A DNA stretch of 64,000 nt from JAGLCW01 sp964427915 (GCA_964427915.1 CAYRWA010000053.1:6174-70173); one strand, 5' to 3'; counted from the first letter of the stretch, positions 43,348 to 53,500 are shown. The notes: generated from the sequence alone by a model not told the origin. Program-made: numbers and translations.

Positions 43348-44348
43348 AAGCTACAATAATTGGGGCAGAGAATAGTGGCAAACAGGGTCTTTTTGATATT
43401 TTAACCCGGGGGAAAACATCAAAAAGCAAAGGAAAACTTCTAGGATCTACTACCGTTCCAGACGAACGAGTTGACAAAATGGCAGCTGCATTTCAGCCAA
43501 AGAAAACGACCTATGCTCAATTGCATTTTATTTCTGTATCTCTGGAGCCTGTTTTCCCTTTTGAAGATCTTCGTTCCTCGGATGTATTTGTTTTTGTTAT
43601 CAAGGCCTATTCTCAATATGAAGGAGATATTGTCAACGTTATCAAAGACTATGAAGATATCGATATGCTTTTTCGATTAAAAGATATTGAACTATTGGAA
43701 AGATACATTGATAGGCACAAAAAAGACCCCAAAGCAAAAAAAGAAGTAGAAGAATGTACACAGCTGATTCCTCTGATAGAAAACAATCAATTAGAAGAAG
43801 ATACGTCAATGATCCATTCTGACGTAGTAAAAAATCTCGGACTGCATTCCGTTGTCCCTAGAATTGTTGTTTTTAATATTGATGAAAATAGTATTCATAC
43901 AGCAGCATCCTTTGAAAAACAGTGGCAAGAATCGTATAACAATGTTCCTTATACCAACATTTGTATTTCACTTGAAGAAGAGCTTGCTATGTTAAATGAA
44001 GAGGATCAAAAAGAATTGTTTCAAGAATATTCTATTGAAAAACCTGGATTGCACACTCTACTTCATGCCGTATATGAGCACCTAGATTTACAGACTTTTT
44101 TTACTGTTGGTGAGGATGAAGTAAAAGCCTGGACTGTTAAAAAAAATATTACTGCCTTAGAAGCAGCTGGTAAGATTCATACTGACATAAAAAAAGGCTT
44201 TATTCGAGCTGAAATTGTTCACTATAAAGATTTCGAAAAAAACCATTTTTCAATGAAAGAATGTAAAGAGAATGGATGTTTTTTTCTAGAAGGCAAAGAG
44301 TATATCTTACAAGATGGTGACATTATGCATGTCCGATTTAATATTTAA
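43344..44348 (+). CDS. YchF/OLA1-like protein with degenerate nucleotide-binding motifs
   Basis: A 334-aa homologue of the YchF ATPase/GTPase by layout. The N-terminal G-like domain starts KATIIGAENSGKQGLFDILT (YchF has a P-loop and LFNALT here). Then VPDERVDKMAAAFQPKKTTY matches the YchF signature around switch I, and a C-terminal TGS-like domain covers about 250-334. The P-loop has Gln instead of Ser/Thr after GK. The DxxG motif of switch II is replaced by FISVSLEP, and the base-recognition motif is only FNIDEN. It probably no longer hydrolyses nucleotides. It lies between sucD and hutI. Confidence 0.7.
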   Translation: MKATIIGAENSGKQGLFDILTRGKTSKSKGKLLGSTTVPDERVDKMAAAFQPKKTTYAQLHFISVSLEPVFPFEDLRSSDVFVFVIKAYSQYEGDIVNVIKDYEDIDMLFRLKDIELLERYIDRHKKDPKAKKEVEECTQLIPLIENNQLEEDTSMIHSDVVKNLGLHSVVPRIVVFNIDENSIHTAASFEKQWQESYNNVPYTNICISLEEELAMLNEEDQKELFQEYSIEKPGLHTLLHAVYEHLDLQTFFTVGEDEVKAWTVKKNITALEAAGKIHTDIKKGFIRAEIVHYKDFEKNHFSMKECKENGCFFLEGKEYILQDGDIMHVRFNI

Positions 44349-44351
44349 GCC

Positions 44352-45617
44352 ATGAGTAGCAAAGATTCTCCCTCAAAGCTGATTTGGAATATAGCAGAGT
44401 TAGTCGCTCCTCGTAGCGATGATGGAAAACCCTTACGAGGGGATAAGCAAAATGAGTTGTTACGAATTGCTCATGCATATGTTGCTATTCAAGATGGGAA
44501 AATAGTAGATTTTGGACCGATGTCATCCTGCCCGACAGAGTATAGTTCATTTCCCAAGATGGATGTTCACGGTTCATTGGTCATGCCAGGATTTGTGGAT
44601 CCTCATACCCACCTTGTTTTTGCTGGCAATCGAGCAAAAGAATTTGTGGCTAGACTACAAGGAGAAGATTACCTTTCCATTCTAGCAGCAGGTGGAGGCA
44701 TTTTAGAAACTGTTCGAGCTGTACGCGAAGCTAGTTTAGAAGAACTAATATCAAATACAGAAAGCCGTATGCGAGAGTGTTTACAATATGGGACAACGGC
44801 TTTTGAGATAAAAAGCGGTTACGGGTTAACATTGGAAGATGAAGTCAAAATGTTGCAAGCTGCGAAGGCTGCTTCAACAAATATTGGAACTTGCATTTCT
44901 AGAACACTCCTTGCTGCTCATGCTGTACCACCTGAGTATAAAGGAAATATGGATGGGTACCTACAGTACATGAATCAAATCATTACCCCTTTTGTTGGCA
45001 AGAATGACCTTGCAGAAAATATTGATGTTTTTTGTGAAGAAGGAGTTTTTTCAGCTATTCAAGCGAAAGAAATATTACAGTGCGGTATTCAATATGGATT
45101 GCGTCCAAAGCTCCATATTGACGAGTTTAAGTCTATTGGAGGATTACCATTGGCTTCCCAGCTGAAAGCAATATCAGCAGACCATATGATGGTGTCTAAT
45201 CCAGTAGAGTTTCCCGCATTTTGTGATGCAGGAGGCGTGGCTGTTGTTTTACCTGGTACTAGTTTTGGATTGTCACATGGAAAAAAGGATTACAAGTATG
45301 CCAGGCGGTTGATTCATGCCAGTATTCCTGTTGCAATAGGTACTGATTTGAATCCAGGTACTTGTATGTGTAGCTCCATGCAAATGATGATAGAAATTGC
45401 TATTCTTCAAATGGGGCTTACTCTGCCTGAAGCAATCAATGCTGCAACCGTAAATGCTTCTTTCGCATGTGGATTGGAACACAAAACAGGTCTTATGGAA
45501 AAGGGGAAAAGAGCAGACTTACTGGTGCTTTCCGCCTCCTCCCTAGAAGAGATTCCATATCGATTTGGACTCAATAAGGTTACAAGAGTGTTACTTAATG
45601 GAATTGATTTTGTTTGA
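44352..45617 (+). CDS. hutI: Imidazolonepropionase
   Basis: A 421-aa amidohydrolase opening the imidazolone ring in histidine breakdown. The metal site VDPHTHLVFAG is at about 84-94, followed by AAGGGILETVRAVREAS, FEIKSGYGLTLEDE, HIDEFKSIGGL and a late ATDLNPG-type segment (GTDLNPGTCMCSSM). It begins 3 bases after the YchF-like gene and lacks a clear ribosome site, so coupling is likely. It is the last gene of the deacetylase-sucCD operon. Confidence 0.94.
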   Translation: MSSKDSPSKLIWNIAELVAPRSDDGKPLRGDKQNELLRIAHAYVAIQDGKIVDFGPMSSCPTEYSSFPKMDVHGSLVMPGFVDPHTHLVFAGNRAKEFVARLQGEDYLSILAAGGGILETVRAVREASLEELISNTESRMRECLQYGTTAFEIKSGYGLTLEDEVKMLQAAKAASTNIGTCISRTLLAAHAVPPEYKGNMDGYLQYMNQIITPFVGKNDLAENIDVFCEEGVFSAIQAKEILQCGIQYGLRPKLHIDEFKSIGGLPLASQLKAISADHMMVSNPVEFPAFCDAGGVAVVLPGTSFGLSHGKKDYKYARRLIHASIPVAIGTDLNPGTCMCSSMQMMIEIAILQMGLTLPEAINAATVNASFACGLEHKTGLMEKGKRADLLVLSASSLEEIPYRFGLNKVTRVLLNGIDFV

Positions 45618-45716
45618 TTGTTAGTGTATTATTTTCTTAAATTCGAAAATTTGTTACAAATTTATATGGGTTATGATTCAGTTTTGATGAATTGTAATTC
45701 AAGGGGGTTTTTTACG

Positions 45717-48659
45717 ATGAAGCATCGACTGAATAAATTTCTTAGTATTATGTTGTCTTTCATTTTGCTTGGCAGTGTTTTTTCTGTTTTTCGACCTACA
45801 AAAACATATGCTTTAAAGAATTTCTTTATGATTGTACAACCTAGAAAGGTCGCCACAAGGGCAACCTATCGTTTTAATGTAACGATTGAAAAACGGCTTA
45901 AGGTACACGAAGCCATTACGCTAGTATGGCCTCCTGGAACCATTATCGATCCTCCCATTCCAGAAGAAGAAAAAAAGCGTAAAGAACGACTTACACAGAT
46001 TATTGAATCTATGTCTATTGGTCTTTCTCCTTGTTCTGCTTGCCAGGGACTCCCGGTTATTGAAGAAACTCCAGAAGGGGGAATCTCCTTACGATTCAAT
46101 ACTCATATTGAATTGAACCCAGAGATTGTAGGATATAGTGATATTGTTGTTACGGTACCAGATACTTGTGGATTTGTAACTCCACCGACTCCTGCTAAAT
46201 ACCAATGGAAGTTTTCAACAGGCGCAGAACCTTCTTTTATTTCTTCGGAACCATTTGAAATTGTTGAAAGTGCTATTGGTGTCCCCGAAGGAATGCCTGT
46301 CGTTGAAGTACGACCTTCTTCTTTCCGAGCCAATGCTTCCTATACCATTGCATTCAATGTTGGGAAAGGCGGATGGTTGCGAGAAGGAGATGGACGAATT
46401 CGTGTCAAATTTCCTGAAGGCACTCAATTTGCCGACGAAGAGATTAAAGAAAAATTTCTACTTGTTAACGGGAAACCAATCACAAATTCTCCACTTGCAG
46501 TACGCAATCAGCTTACCTTCATTACTCCCATTGAAATCCCTGATAGTGGACATGTAGAAATTTTTATCGACGAAGGCGCCGGCATTATTAATCCACCAAA
46601 ACCGGGCGAATATGTCCTAGAAGTTTCTACAATTCCAGCGGACAAAGATTGGGTCGCTTCTGAACCCTATTTAATTGAAAAAGGGGGAGCTCTACTTAAG
46701 GTAGTACCTGCCAAAGTAAACAAACCGGCTCGGTATTCCTTCTCCTTTATTTTGGAAGCAGGAAAAACAATTGATGTAGGAAGCAAAATCAGCGTTCAAT
46801 TTCCAGAGGGAACTGTCCTCCCATCATCTCTCAATAAATCCAAAATTTTTATCAGCGGAGAACCAATCAGAGACATTTCTGTCAATGGCCTGGAAGTTGT
46901 CATTTCTTCTGCCGTTAAAATAGAATCAGAAAGTGCTGTCGATGTTCTTTTTGCAGCAGATGCTGGAATTGTTAATACGACAGAACCAGGAGAAATCAAG
47001 TTAGGATATAAGCTTGAAAGTGAACCTGACTATTTGATGACCACTCCTGTTGATTTAATCGAATCTCGACTGGATATTTTAGATGTTACTAATGAACCCA
47101 AAAATGCCTATTCTGTAACTTCTTGGACAATTCAAGGACTTACTGGGGACAATGGTGCTCTCCAAAAAGGTGATTTTATCGCCATTACATTCCCTGAGAA
47201 TACCGAGATGCCAGAAGAGGTTGATCCCAACTCTGTTACAATAAACGAAATCCCTTCAGAAAAAGTTACGATTGAGGGAACCACTGCTAGTTTTTATATA
47301 GCACAAGAAGTAAAAGGTGGAACCGAATTTGTTCTACATACTACTCTTGCATCTGGTCTTCGCAATCCCACCGAGGAAAAAGTAGGCTATGTACTCAAAG
47401 TTACCTCCAACACCGAAGATTTTGTAGCTACTTCTCCAACTTTCTTTACAACTCCAAAGTTACCAGTTTCTACATACGAAATTAAAGGTGGAACAGAAGG
47501 TGAAAACGGATGGTATTTGGAACCCCCTGTTGTTTCTTTTTCCTGCGATGATCCAACAGCTGTCATAAAACTGTATTGGGACGATAAAGACAATCAGATT
47601 ATTACGTACGACGGGGGAGCAAAACCCCTCGACATAGGCCAGTATGAATCTCGCATTACATATTGGGCAGAATCTATTACTGGTGTGGAACCTCCAAAAT
47701 CTTTTATCGTTAAGGTGGACACTGTTTTACCAGAAGTTGTTGTCGAAAAACCAGTAGAAACTAAAACAATTACTACAGAACCAACGATTGAAGTGGTAGC
47801 TCGTACGACATTGATCAAAACAATACGTTTTGGTGTTGACTCTCTTGAACTCGATAGGATTGCCTTTATTAATAATGAAAGAGTACCGGTTGATCCTGAA
47901 ACCGGATACTTCTCGTCTATAATTGACCTAGAACAAGGTGTGAATATTATCGACATCGTTGCAAAAGACGAAGCAGGTCATGAGAAAGCACTCCAATATG
48001 AGGTAGTGTACGATACCGAACCACCTGAAATTACTGTTACCTATCCTTTGGAAGGGGATGTTGTTACAAAGCGTAGATTCTCTGTAACAGGCCAAACAGA
48101 TCCCACGGCGCAACTAACAATTAATGGTGAGTTTGTGTACCTAGAACAAAACGGGACTTTTGCATATGAAGTGACACCTAGAAAAATAGGAAAAATGACA
48201 TTTGAGTTTGTTGCTACAGATCCCGTCGGTAATGTAACAGAAAAAACGATCCATATAACATTCGGTTACATTATTGAGTTAGTAATCGGTAAAAACACAG
48301 CTACCAAGAACGATGAAACCCAAGAGTTAACGATGGCACCCATTATTCAAAATGGGCGTACATTAGTCCCCTTTGGTTTTATTGGACGAGCACTTGGTGC
48401 TGATGTAGGATATACTCAACATCCAACAACAAATCTTGTTGAGACTGTATGGCTTGAACTTGATGGCGTGAAGGTGGAACTTACGATCGGTTCGAACATT
48501 GCCAAAGTGAATGGAGAAGATGTAACCATGGATGTTGCTTGCCAGATCATTAGCGGGAATACCATGGTCCCTGTCCGATTTGTTTCCGAAAGCCTTGGTG
48601 CTGATATTGGCTGGGATGGTGACACGGAAACAATTACAATAACCTATCCAAAATTATAA
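45717..48659 (+). CDS. Very large secreted repeat protein with C-terminal stalk domain
   Basis: A 980-aa exported protein. Signal peptide at about 1-32. Four repeats of about 120 residues follow (about 33-580); each runs from a VRPSSFRANASYTIAFNVG-like strand through FPEGT to a closing strand such as EYVLEVSTIPAD. Two Ig-like domains (about 585-850; FSVTGQTDPTAQLTINGEF) come next, then a copper-amine-oxidase-N-like stalk domain at the C-terminus with NGRTLVPFGFIGRALGADVG and NTMVPVRFVSESLGADIGW. It looks like an S-layer or surface-layer-anchored structural protein. The start at 45717 has AAGGGGG upstream; a longer frame from 45618 lacks a signal peptide. Confidence 0.82.
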   Translation: MKHRLNKFLSIMLSFILLGSVFSVFRPTKTYALKNFFMIVQPRKVATRATYRFNVTIEKRLKVHEAITLVWPPGTIIDPPIPEEEKKRKERLTQIIESMSIGLSPCSACQGLPVIEETPEGGISLRFNTHIELNPEIVGYSDIVVTVPDTCGFVTPPTPAKYQWKFSTGAEPSFISSEPFEIVESAIGVPEGMPVVEVRPSSFRANASYTIAFNVGKGGWLREGDGRIRVKFPEGTQFADEEIKEKFLLVNGKPITNSPLAVRNQLTFITPIEIPDSGHVEIFIDEGAGIINPPKPGEYVLEVSTIPADKDWVASEPYLIEKGGALLKVVPAKVNKPARYSFSFILEAGKTIDVGSKISVQFPEGTVLPSSLNKSKIFISGEPIRDISVNGLEVVISSAVKIESESAVDVLFAADAGIVNTTEPGEIKLGYKLESEPDYLMTTPVDLIESRLDILDVTNEPKNAYSVTSWTIQGLTGDNGALQKGDFIAITFPENTEMPEEVDPNSVTINEIPSEKVTIEGTTASFYIAQEVKGGTEFVLHTTLASGLRNPTEEKVGYVLKVTSNTEDFVATSPTFFTTPKLPVSTYEIKGGTEGENGWYLEPPVVSFSCDDPTAVIKLYWDDKDNQIITYDGGAKPLDIGQYESRITYWAESITGVEPPKSFIVKVDTVLPEVVVEKPVETKTITTEPTIEVVARTTLIKTIRFGVDSLELDRIAFINNERVPVDPETGYFSSIIDLEQGVNIIDIVAKDEAGHEKALQYEVVYDTEPPEITVTYPLEGDVVTKRRFSVTGQTDPTAQLTINGEFVYLEQNGTFAYEVTPRKIGKMTFEFVATDPVGNVTEKTIHITFGYIIELVIGKNTATKNDETQELTMAPIIQNGRTLVPFGFIGRALGADVGYTQHPTTNLVETVWLELDGVKVELTIGSNIAKVNGEDVTMDVACQIISGNTMVPVRFVSESLGADIGWDGDTETITITYPKL
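45810..47465 (+). repeat. Four tandem protein-level repeats inside the large stalk protein
   Basis: Units begin near 45820, 46290, 46690 and 47065 and share the order: aromatic strand, G-rich turn, VKFPEGT/VQFPEGT/ITFPENT motif, then a GAGIINPP/DAGIVNTT/ASGLRNPT turn and a closing strand. They are diverged, so they are old rather than recently amplified. Confidence 0.7.
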
Positions 48660-48680
48660 AAATCTAGTAGGAGGCGGTGT

Positions 48681-50087
48681 ATGAGAAAGAATGTTAAAAA
48701 GCTTTTAACCTTGAGTTTTGCTTGCGTGTTCACTTTTCTGTTTGTATTCGGAAATTATCAAGCACCTTACAAGGTATATGCATCAAATGATAGCGACTTT
48801 ACACCGTCTCCTTCACCTGTCATCGTGGAGCGTTTTACAGGTGGATGGTGTGGAGCTTGTCCATATGCTTCTGCCGGAATGCATCATGCAGAATTAGTTT
48901 TAAACCAAACGGAGAACGTATTTATTCCCCTATCCTTTCACAATCGCGATCCTCTTGCATCTGCCGATACTGAAAAAAGAGCCGATTATTACTCGATAAA
49001 TGCGTATCCATCTGTTGTTGTTGGTGGAATTGATTTGATCGTGGGCGTTCCAAATGATGGGCAGTATTTAGACTTTGATCAGTATGTTGCTGCGATTCTT
49101 GAATGCGAGAATCAACAGAGAATTTTGGCCGATATTCAGTTAACAGGTGATTTTGATAAGCATTCTTTCCAGGTCAAAGTAAAAGCAAGAGAAGATTTCG
49201 GAAAACGCAACATTAATATCATTGCAGCCATCTACCAAGACTGGGTAAACGTTGCACAAAAAAACGGGGAGTATATGAACCGTTATGTTGTACGTAAAAT
49301 GCCTTATGGTGTTACCGGAAAGCCTGTTCGTTTAAAAGCAGACCAAATTTACGAAGAAGATAGAAAATTTGTTCTTACCACTAGAGCTGCTGCGCAAAGT
49401 GGTATCGTTGTATTTTTGCAAGACCAGGATACAAAAGAAATTGTAGGATCTGCTTTGCACAAGTTTTCTGATGAAAGACCCGCTCTTTTCTACTGGAATG
49501 TTCCTCAAATGGGATTGCAACAAAAACACACATCCCTTGATATTATGACCTACAAAGTTAGCAATACCCGACGCTTAAAAAAACTAATTGTTCAACTTCA
49601 CCGTGCAGATGATTACTATACAATTGAATCTGCTAGATTACCTGATAGTATCACTGCAAGTGCTTCCGTCGATTTTAATTCAAGAAAAGGCGAGATTACG
49701 GTTCTGTTTGATACTCCTTTTACTGGATCTGGAGACTTATTTGAACTATTGGTAAACTTCAAAAAAGATACGGGTGATGGAGGGGTGCTTTTTAAAATCA
49801 CTCAGTTTTCTGCTTCAGATGACCAAGGAGAACTTGTTCCCTTTGAGTTAATTGACCTATCCTTTTTTAGTGGTATTCAAGTAGTGCCCAATTTGTATGA
49901 TTTGGATAAAAACGGACACGTCGATGATAGCGATGTAATTCTCTTGGGTAAATCTTTTGGAACTATGCGCGGAGATAAGGGTTTCATGAAAGAGGCAGAT
50001 TATAATGATGATAGGAGAATTGACCTTCTTGACATCAACCAATTAATGTTGCATGAGGATTGGCGGATACGAAAATCATTTCCTTAA
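48681..50087 (+). CDS. Secreted thioredoxin-fold protein with cohesin-like domain and dockerin
   Basis: A 468-aa exported protein. Signal peptide at about 1-33. An Omp28-like thioredoxin domain has ERFTGGWCGACPYASAG (CGAC, about 52-68) and SINAYPSVVVGG. A cohesin-like beta-sandwich covers about 272-390. The C-terminus is a type I dockerin-like pair of calcium loops, DLDKNGHVDDSD and DYNDDRRIDLLD (about 412-460). GGAGG precedes the ATG. Cohesin and dockerin domains bind each other in multi-protein surface complexes; here both are in one chain. It follows the 980-aa surface protein by 21 bases and is probably co-transcribed. Confidence 0.8.
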   Translation: MRKNVKKLLTLSFACVFTFLFVFGNYQAPYKVYASNDSDFTPSPSPVIVERFTGGWCGACPYASAGMHHAELVLNQTENVFIPLSFHNRDPLASADTEKRADYYSINAYPSVVVGGIDLIVGVPNDGQYLDFDQYVAAILECENQQRILADIQLTGDFDKHSFQVKVKAREDFGKRNINIIAAIYQDWVNVAQKNGEYMNRYVVRKMPYGVTGKPVRLKADQIYEEDRKFVLTTRAAAQSGIVVFLQDQDTKEIVGSALHKFSDERPALFYWNVPQMGLQQKHTSLDIMTYKVSNTRRLKKLIVQLHRADDYYTIESARLPDSITASASVDFNSRKGEITVLFDTPFTGSGDLFELLVNFKKDTGDGGVLFKITQFSASDDQGELVPFELIDLSFFSGIQVVPNLYDLDKNGHVDDSDVILLGKSFGTMRGDKGFMKEADYNDDRRIDLLDINQLMLHEDWRIRKSFP

Positions 50088-50440
50088 TCAAAAAAAAGAA
50101 CGATTGCAACAGCATATTCTTTTTCATGGGAAATGCTAATTTGTAGTTGATTTGAAATCAAATCATTGCGATTTGAAGAAAAATATGGCCTGCCCTCGGG
50201 AGTGTGGAACACTTCAACATCCCCAAGGGCAGGTTTTTTAATGTAGTCACTAACTGCCTTGATATAGGATTCTTTAGCAGCAAACATTCCTGCTAGAGAT
50301 TCCGATGGATTATTTTTTGTATGTGCATAGTCCCATTCTTGTTTTGTTCCTATATGACGAATCCACCAGTTTGAGTGGTATTGGAGACACATTTTTTGAA
50401 TACGATCAATCTTTACAATATCAATGCCAGTCGAAATCAT
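50084..50440 (-). CDS. acpS: Holo-[acyl-carrier-protein] synthase
   Basis: A 118-aa enzyme moving phosphopantetheine from CoA to ACP. It starts ISTGIDIVKIDRI and carries the metal and CoA motif AGMFAAKESYIKAV and SISHEKEYAVA. GGAG 6 bases before the ATG at 50440 sets the start; the frame extends to 50476 without a ribosome site. The stop overlaps the dockerin gene on the other strand by 4 bases. Confidence 0.93.
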   Translation of the reverse strand: MISTGIDIVKIDRIQKMCLQYHSNWWIRHIGTKQEWDYAHTKNNPSESLAGMFAAKESYIKAVSDYIKKPALGDVEVFHTPEGRPYFSSNRNDLISNQLQISISHEKEYAVAIVLFFD

Positions 50441-50460
50441 TTTTTCTCCATAGAAGCTTT

Positions 50461-50489
50461 TTGCTTTTTTGCACATTATATTATATAAT
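50461..50489 (+). promoter_or_regulatory. Promoter for the rpoB operon
   Basis: TTGCTT (50461-50466), a 17-base spacer and TATAAT (50484-50489) lie about 100 bases before the rpoB GTG. It overlaps the divergent acpS promoter, so the two may compete for polymerase. Confidence 0.55.
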
Positions 50490-50502
50490 GATTGTTTGTT
50501 AA
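50475..50502 (-). promoter_or_regulatory. Promoter for acpS, divergent and overlapping
   Basis: On the minus strand TTAACA (50497-50502), a 16-base spacer and TATAAT (50475-50480) lie about 35 bases before the acpS ATG. Confidence 0.55.
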
Positions 50503-50590
50503 ATTAAATTTTAATTTTTTTCTTGGTACGGGGATTCTATGGTAATTTGTAGCCTTGTGATTTATTTCATATGGTAATAAGGAGTTTATT

Positions 50591-53500
50591 GTGTCACATC
50601 AATCATTTACGTTGAGAGATTTGAACAAAATAAAACAAGACTTTCAAGCACCTGATCTTCTTGATATGCAAAGGAAATCCTTTGAATGGTTACTTGAAAA
50701 AGGAATTCAAGAGTTGCTTGATGAGTTTGAAGAAACCGATACGAGCTATGAAAGCGGAAAAGTATTGGTTCGATTTCTAGGATATGAAGTTACAAAACCT
50801 AAAGCAACCCCTGGAGAATGCAAAGTAAAAGGAAAAACATACAATGGAGAATTAAATCTCTCTATTCGATTAACCAATACAGAGCTTGGGGAAGAAATTC
50901 ATCTTCAAGATAAAAGCAAACGAATTGCTGTAGGAGAATTCCCCTATATGACGCCTACTGGTTCTTTTATCATAAACGGCGTTGAGAGAGTTGTTGTTGG
51001 GCAGTTAACACGCTCCCCCGGAGTCTATTTTGAACAAAATATTTCTCCTAAAACTGGAGATCCATTATACAAAGCCACCATCATACCCGACCGGGGTTCA
51101 TGGATTGAATTTGAAACCAATGAGAATGGGGTCGTCTTTGTTTATCTTGACAAGAGAAGCAAGAAACTTCCAGCTACAGTTGTTCTCCGTGCTATGGGGC
51201 TTACAGACGACGAACTAAAAGATGCTTTGAAAGATGACACCGTTGTTGAACTCAGGGTGAATTCCAAAGAGTACTTTGATGCTGTTGGAAAAAAGTTATA
51301 TGATGATATATATGACTTAACCACCGGCGAAGATCTCTACAAAAAAGGAACGGTTCTTACCCTCTCTATTCTAGAAGAGATATCCCAAACAAACATTAGC
51401 CGAATCCACATTTATGATCGAGCTTTATCTCGGTTTGCTATTGCTACATTAGAAGAAGATAGCTCTAACGATGAAGAATCTGCCAAAAAATTGATCTTTT
51501 TAAAATTAAGACCAGGAGAACGATACACAAAAGAAAATGCAGATATACAATTCAAACAAGTTTTGACGGATCCTCGACGCAATGATTTAGGTGAAGTGGG
51601 TCGATATAAAATTAACAAAAAGCTTGGGTTGAATGTGCAAGACAGAACTATTACAAAAGATGATTTACGTAAGTTAATACAGTATTTCGCAAAAATTGAA
51701 CACAATACGGGGCAAACAGACAATCGAGATCATTTGGGAAACAAACGTTTACGATTGGTTGGAGAACTCCTCAAAAATAACATGAGAATTGGCTTGCATA
51801 GAGTCATGAAAAACACCTATGAAAAGATTTCTGTAACGCCTTGGGAAGAAATTCACAAACACACATCCAGCATTATAAACCCAAGACCACTAGAAGCAGC
51901 AATAAAGGAGTTTTTTAGCATGGGACAATTGTCTCAATTTATGGATGAAACCAACCCTATAGCTTCTTTAACTCACAAAAGAAGAATTTCTGCGCTGGGA
52001 CCGGGTGGTCTCCACAGAGAAAGAGCAGGGGCTGAAGTTCGAGACGTTCACTATTCTCATTATGGAAGAATATGTCCCATTGAAACACCGGAAGGTGAAA
52101 ACGTAGGCCTTATCAATTCTCTCTCTGTGTATTCCAAAGTAGACGACCGAGGCTTTATTGTTGCTACCTATAAGGTTGTTGAAAACTCTAAAGTAACCGA
52201 TAAAGTTGTTTCATATACAGCTGACGATGAAGACGATAAATATATTGCTCAATTCGATACTCCTGTGGATGCTGATGGTAATATTATTGTTGATACTGTC
52301 TTGTGTCGCCATTATGAAGAGTATATCATAGTACCGAAAGAGAAAGTAAACTTGATTGATATTTCTCCCTTGCAGGTTTTTTCTGTTTCAGCTGGTTTAA
52401 TTGCCTTTTTGGAACACGATGATGCAAACCGTGCATTAATGGGCTGCAATATGCAGCACCAAGCGGTTCCTCTTATTCACCCAGCCATACCCTATTCAGG
52501 TACAGGTTTGGAAGAAAAAGCAGCCATTGACTCCGGAGCTTCAGAGTTATCCCCTCACGATGGAATGGTATCCTATGTAGATTCTCGACAAATTGCTATC
52601 ACCTCACCAGACAATGGTTTTGAACAAGTGCTTATAGGAAAATTCAATGTCTCTCTGATTGACAAAGTGATTGCAGAGAATATTCCAAACATTGCTGAGG
52701 TTGGTCAACAAATTGATGGGAACCTACTTCACAAACTGTTTTATAATGGATACTCCACAGTAGCCTACACCGATTCGGATGTATTTGAAACCATCGACTT
52801 AGCTGAACTGGTCCTGTATGAAAAAAATGAAATGCTGATTGGTCGTAAGCTGGTGAGTGACGTTTACACCAAAACAAACAAAATACTTATTAATTCCGGA
52901 AGAGAAATTACAAAAGGCTTAATGGACCGTTTGATTGGAGCCAAAATATCTACTGTTGAGGTAGAAGGATGGGCAGGTGGAGTTGAACGAGTGCCTGTAT
53001 TCGAAGTGAAGTATGTTCACAAAGACAATATTCCTATTGACAGGATTCTTGTTCATTCTGACCCCTACTGCGAAGCTTTGGAATATGGAAAACAAATATC
53101 TCCTTCCACATTTACAAAATTGAAAGAACACAATGTTCGCAAAATTACTTTGATTTCTACAGGAGAATTAAAATATGCGCAGTCTTTTGATTTAAATCCT
53201 AAATTGCGGAAGTCGGTTTTACTTGCCAAAGATGTTTATGTTGGTGGAGAAATCCTTGTGAAAAAAGACAGTCAAGTAGACACCAGCTTAATTATTACTT
53301 TGGTGAAAAACAATGTAGAGGTTGTTGACATTTACAAATCAACTACCATCTCTTTCACGAAGTTCCGAAGAACAAATCAAGATACTGTTGTAAACAAATA
53401 TCCCTTGGTTTCACAAGGGGATATCGTAACGAAAAAGACCCCGATTATTAATGGAGAGGGATGCGATCGAGGAAGATTGGCACTAGGGCAAAATCTATTA

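Noticed and set aside
51920..52040. Rifampicin-resistance changes in rpoB
   Set aside because: The residues matching E. coli Asp516, His526 and Ser531 are the sensitive type.
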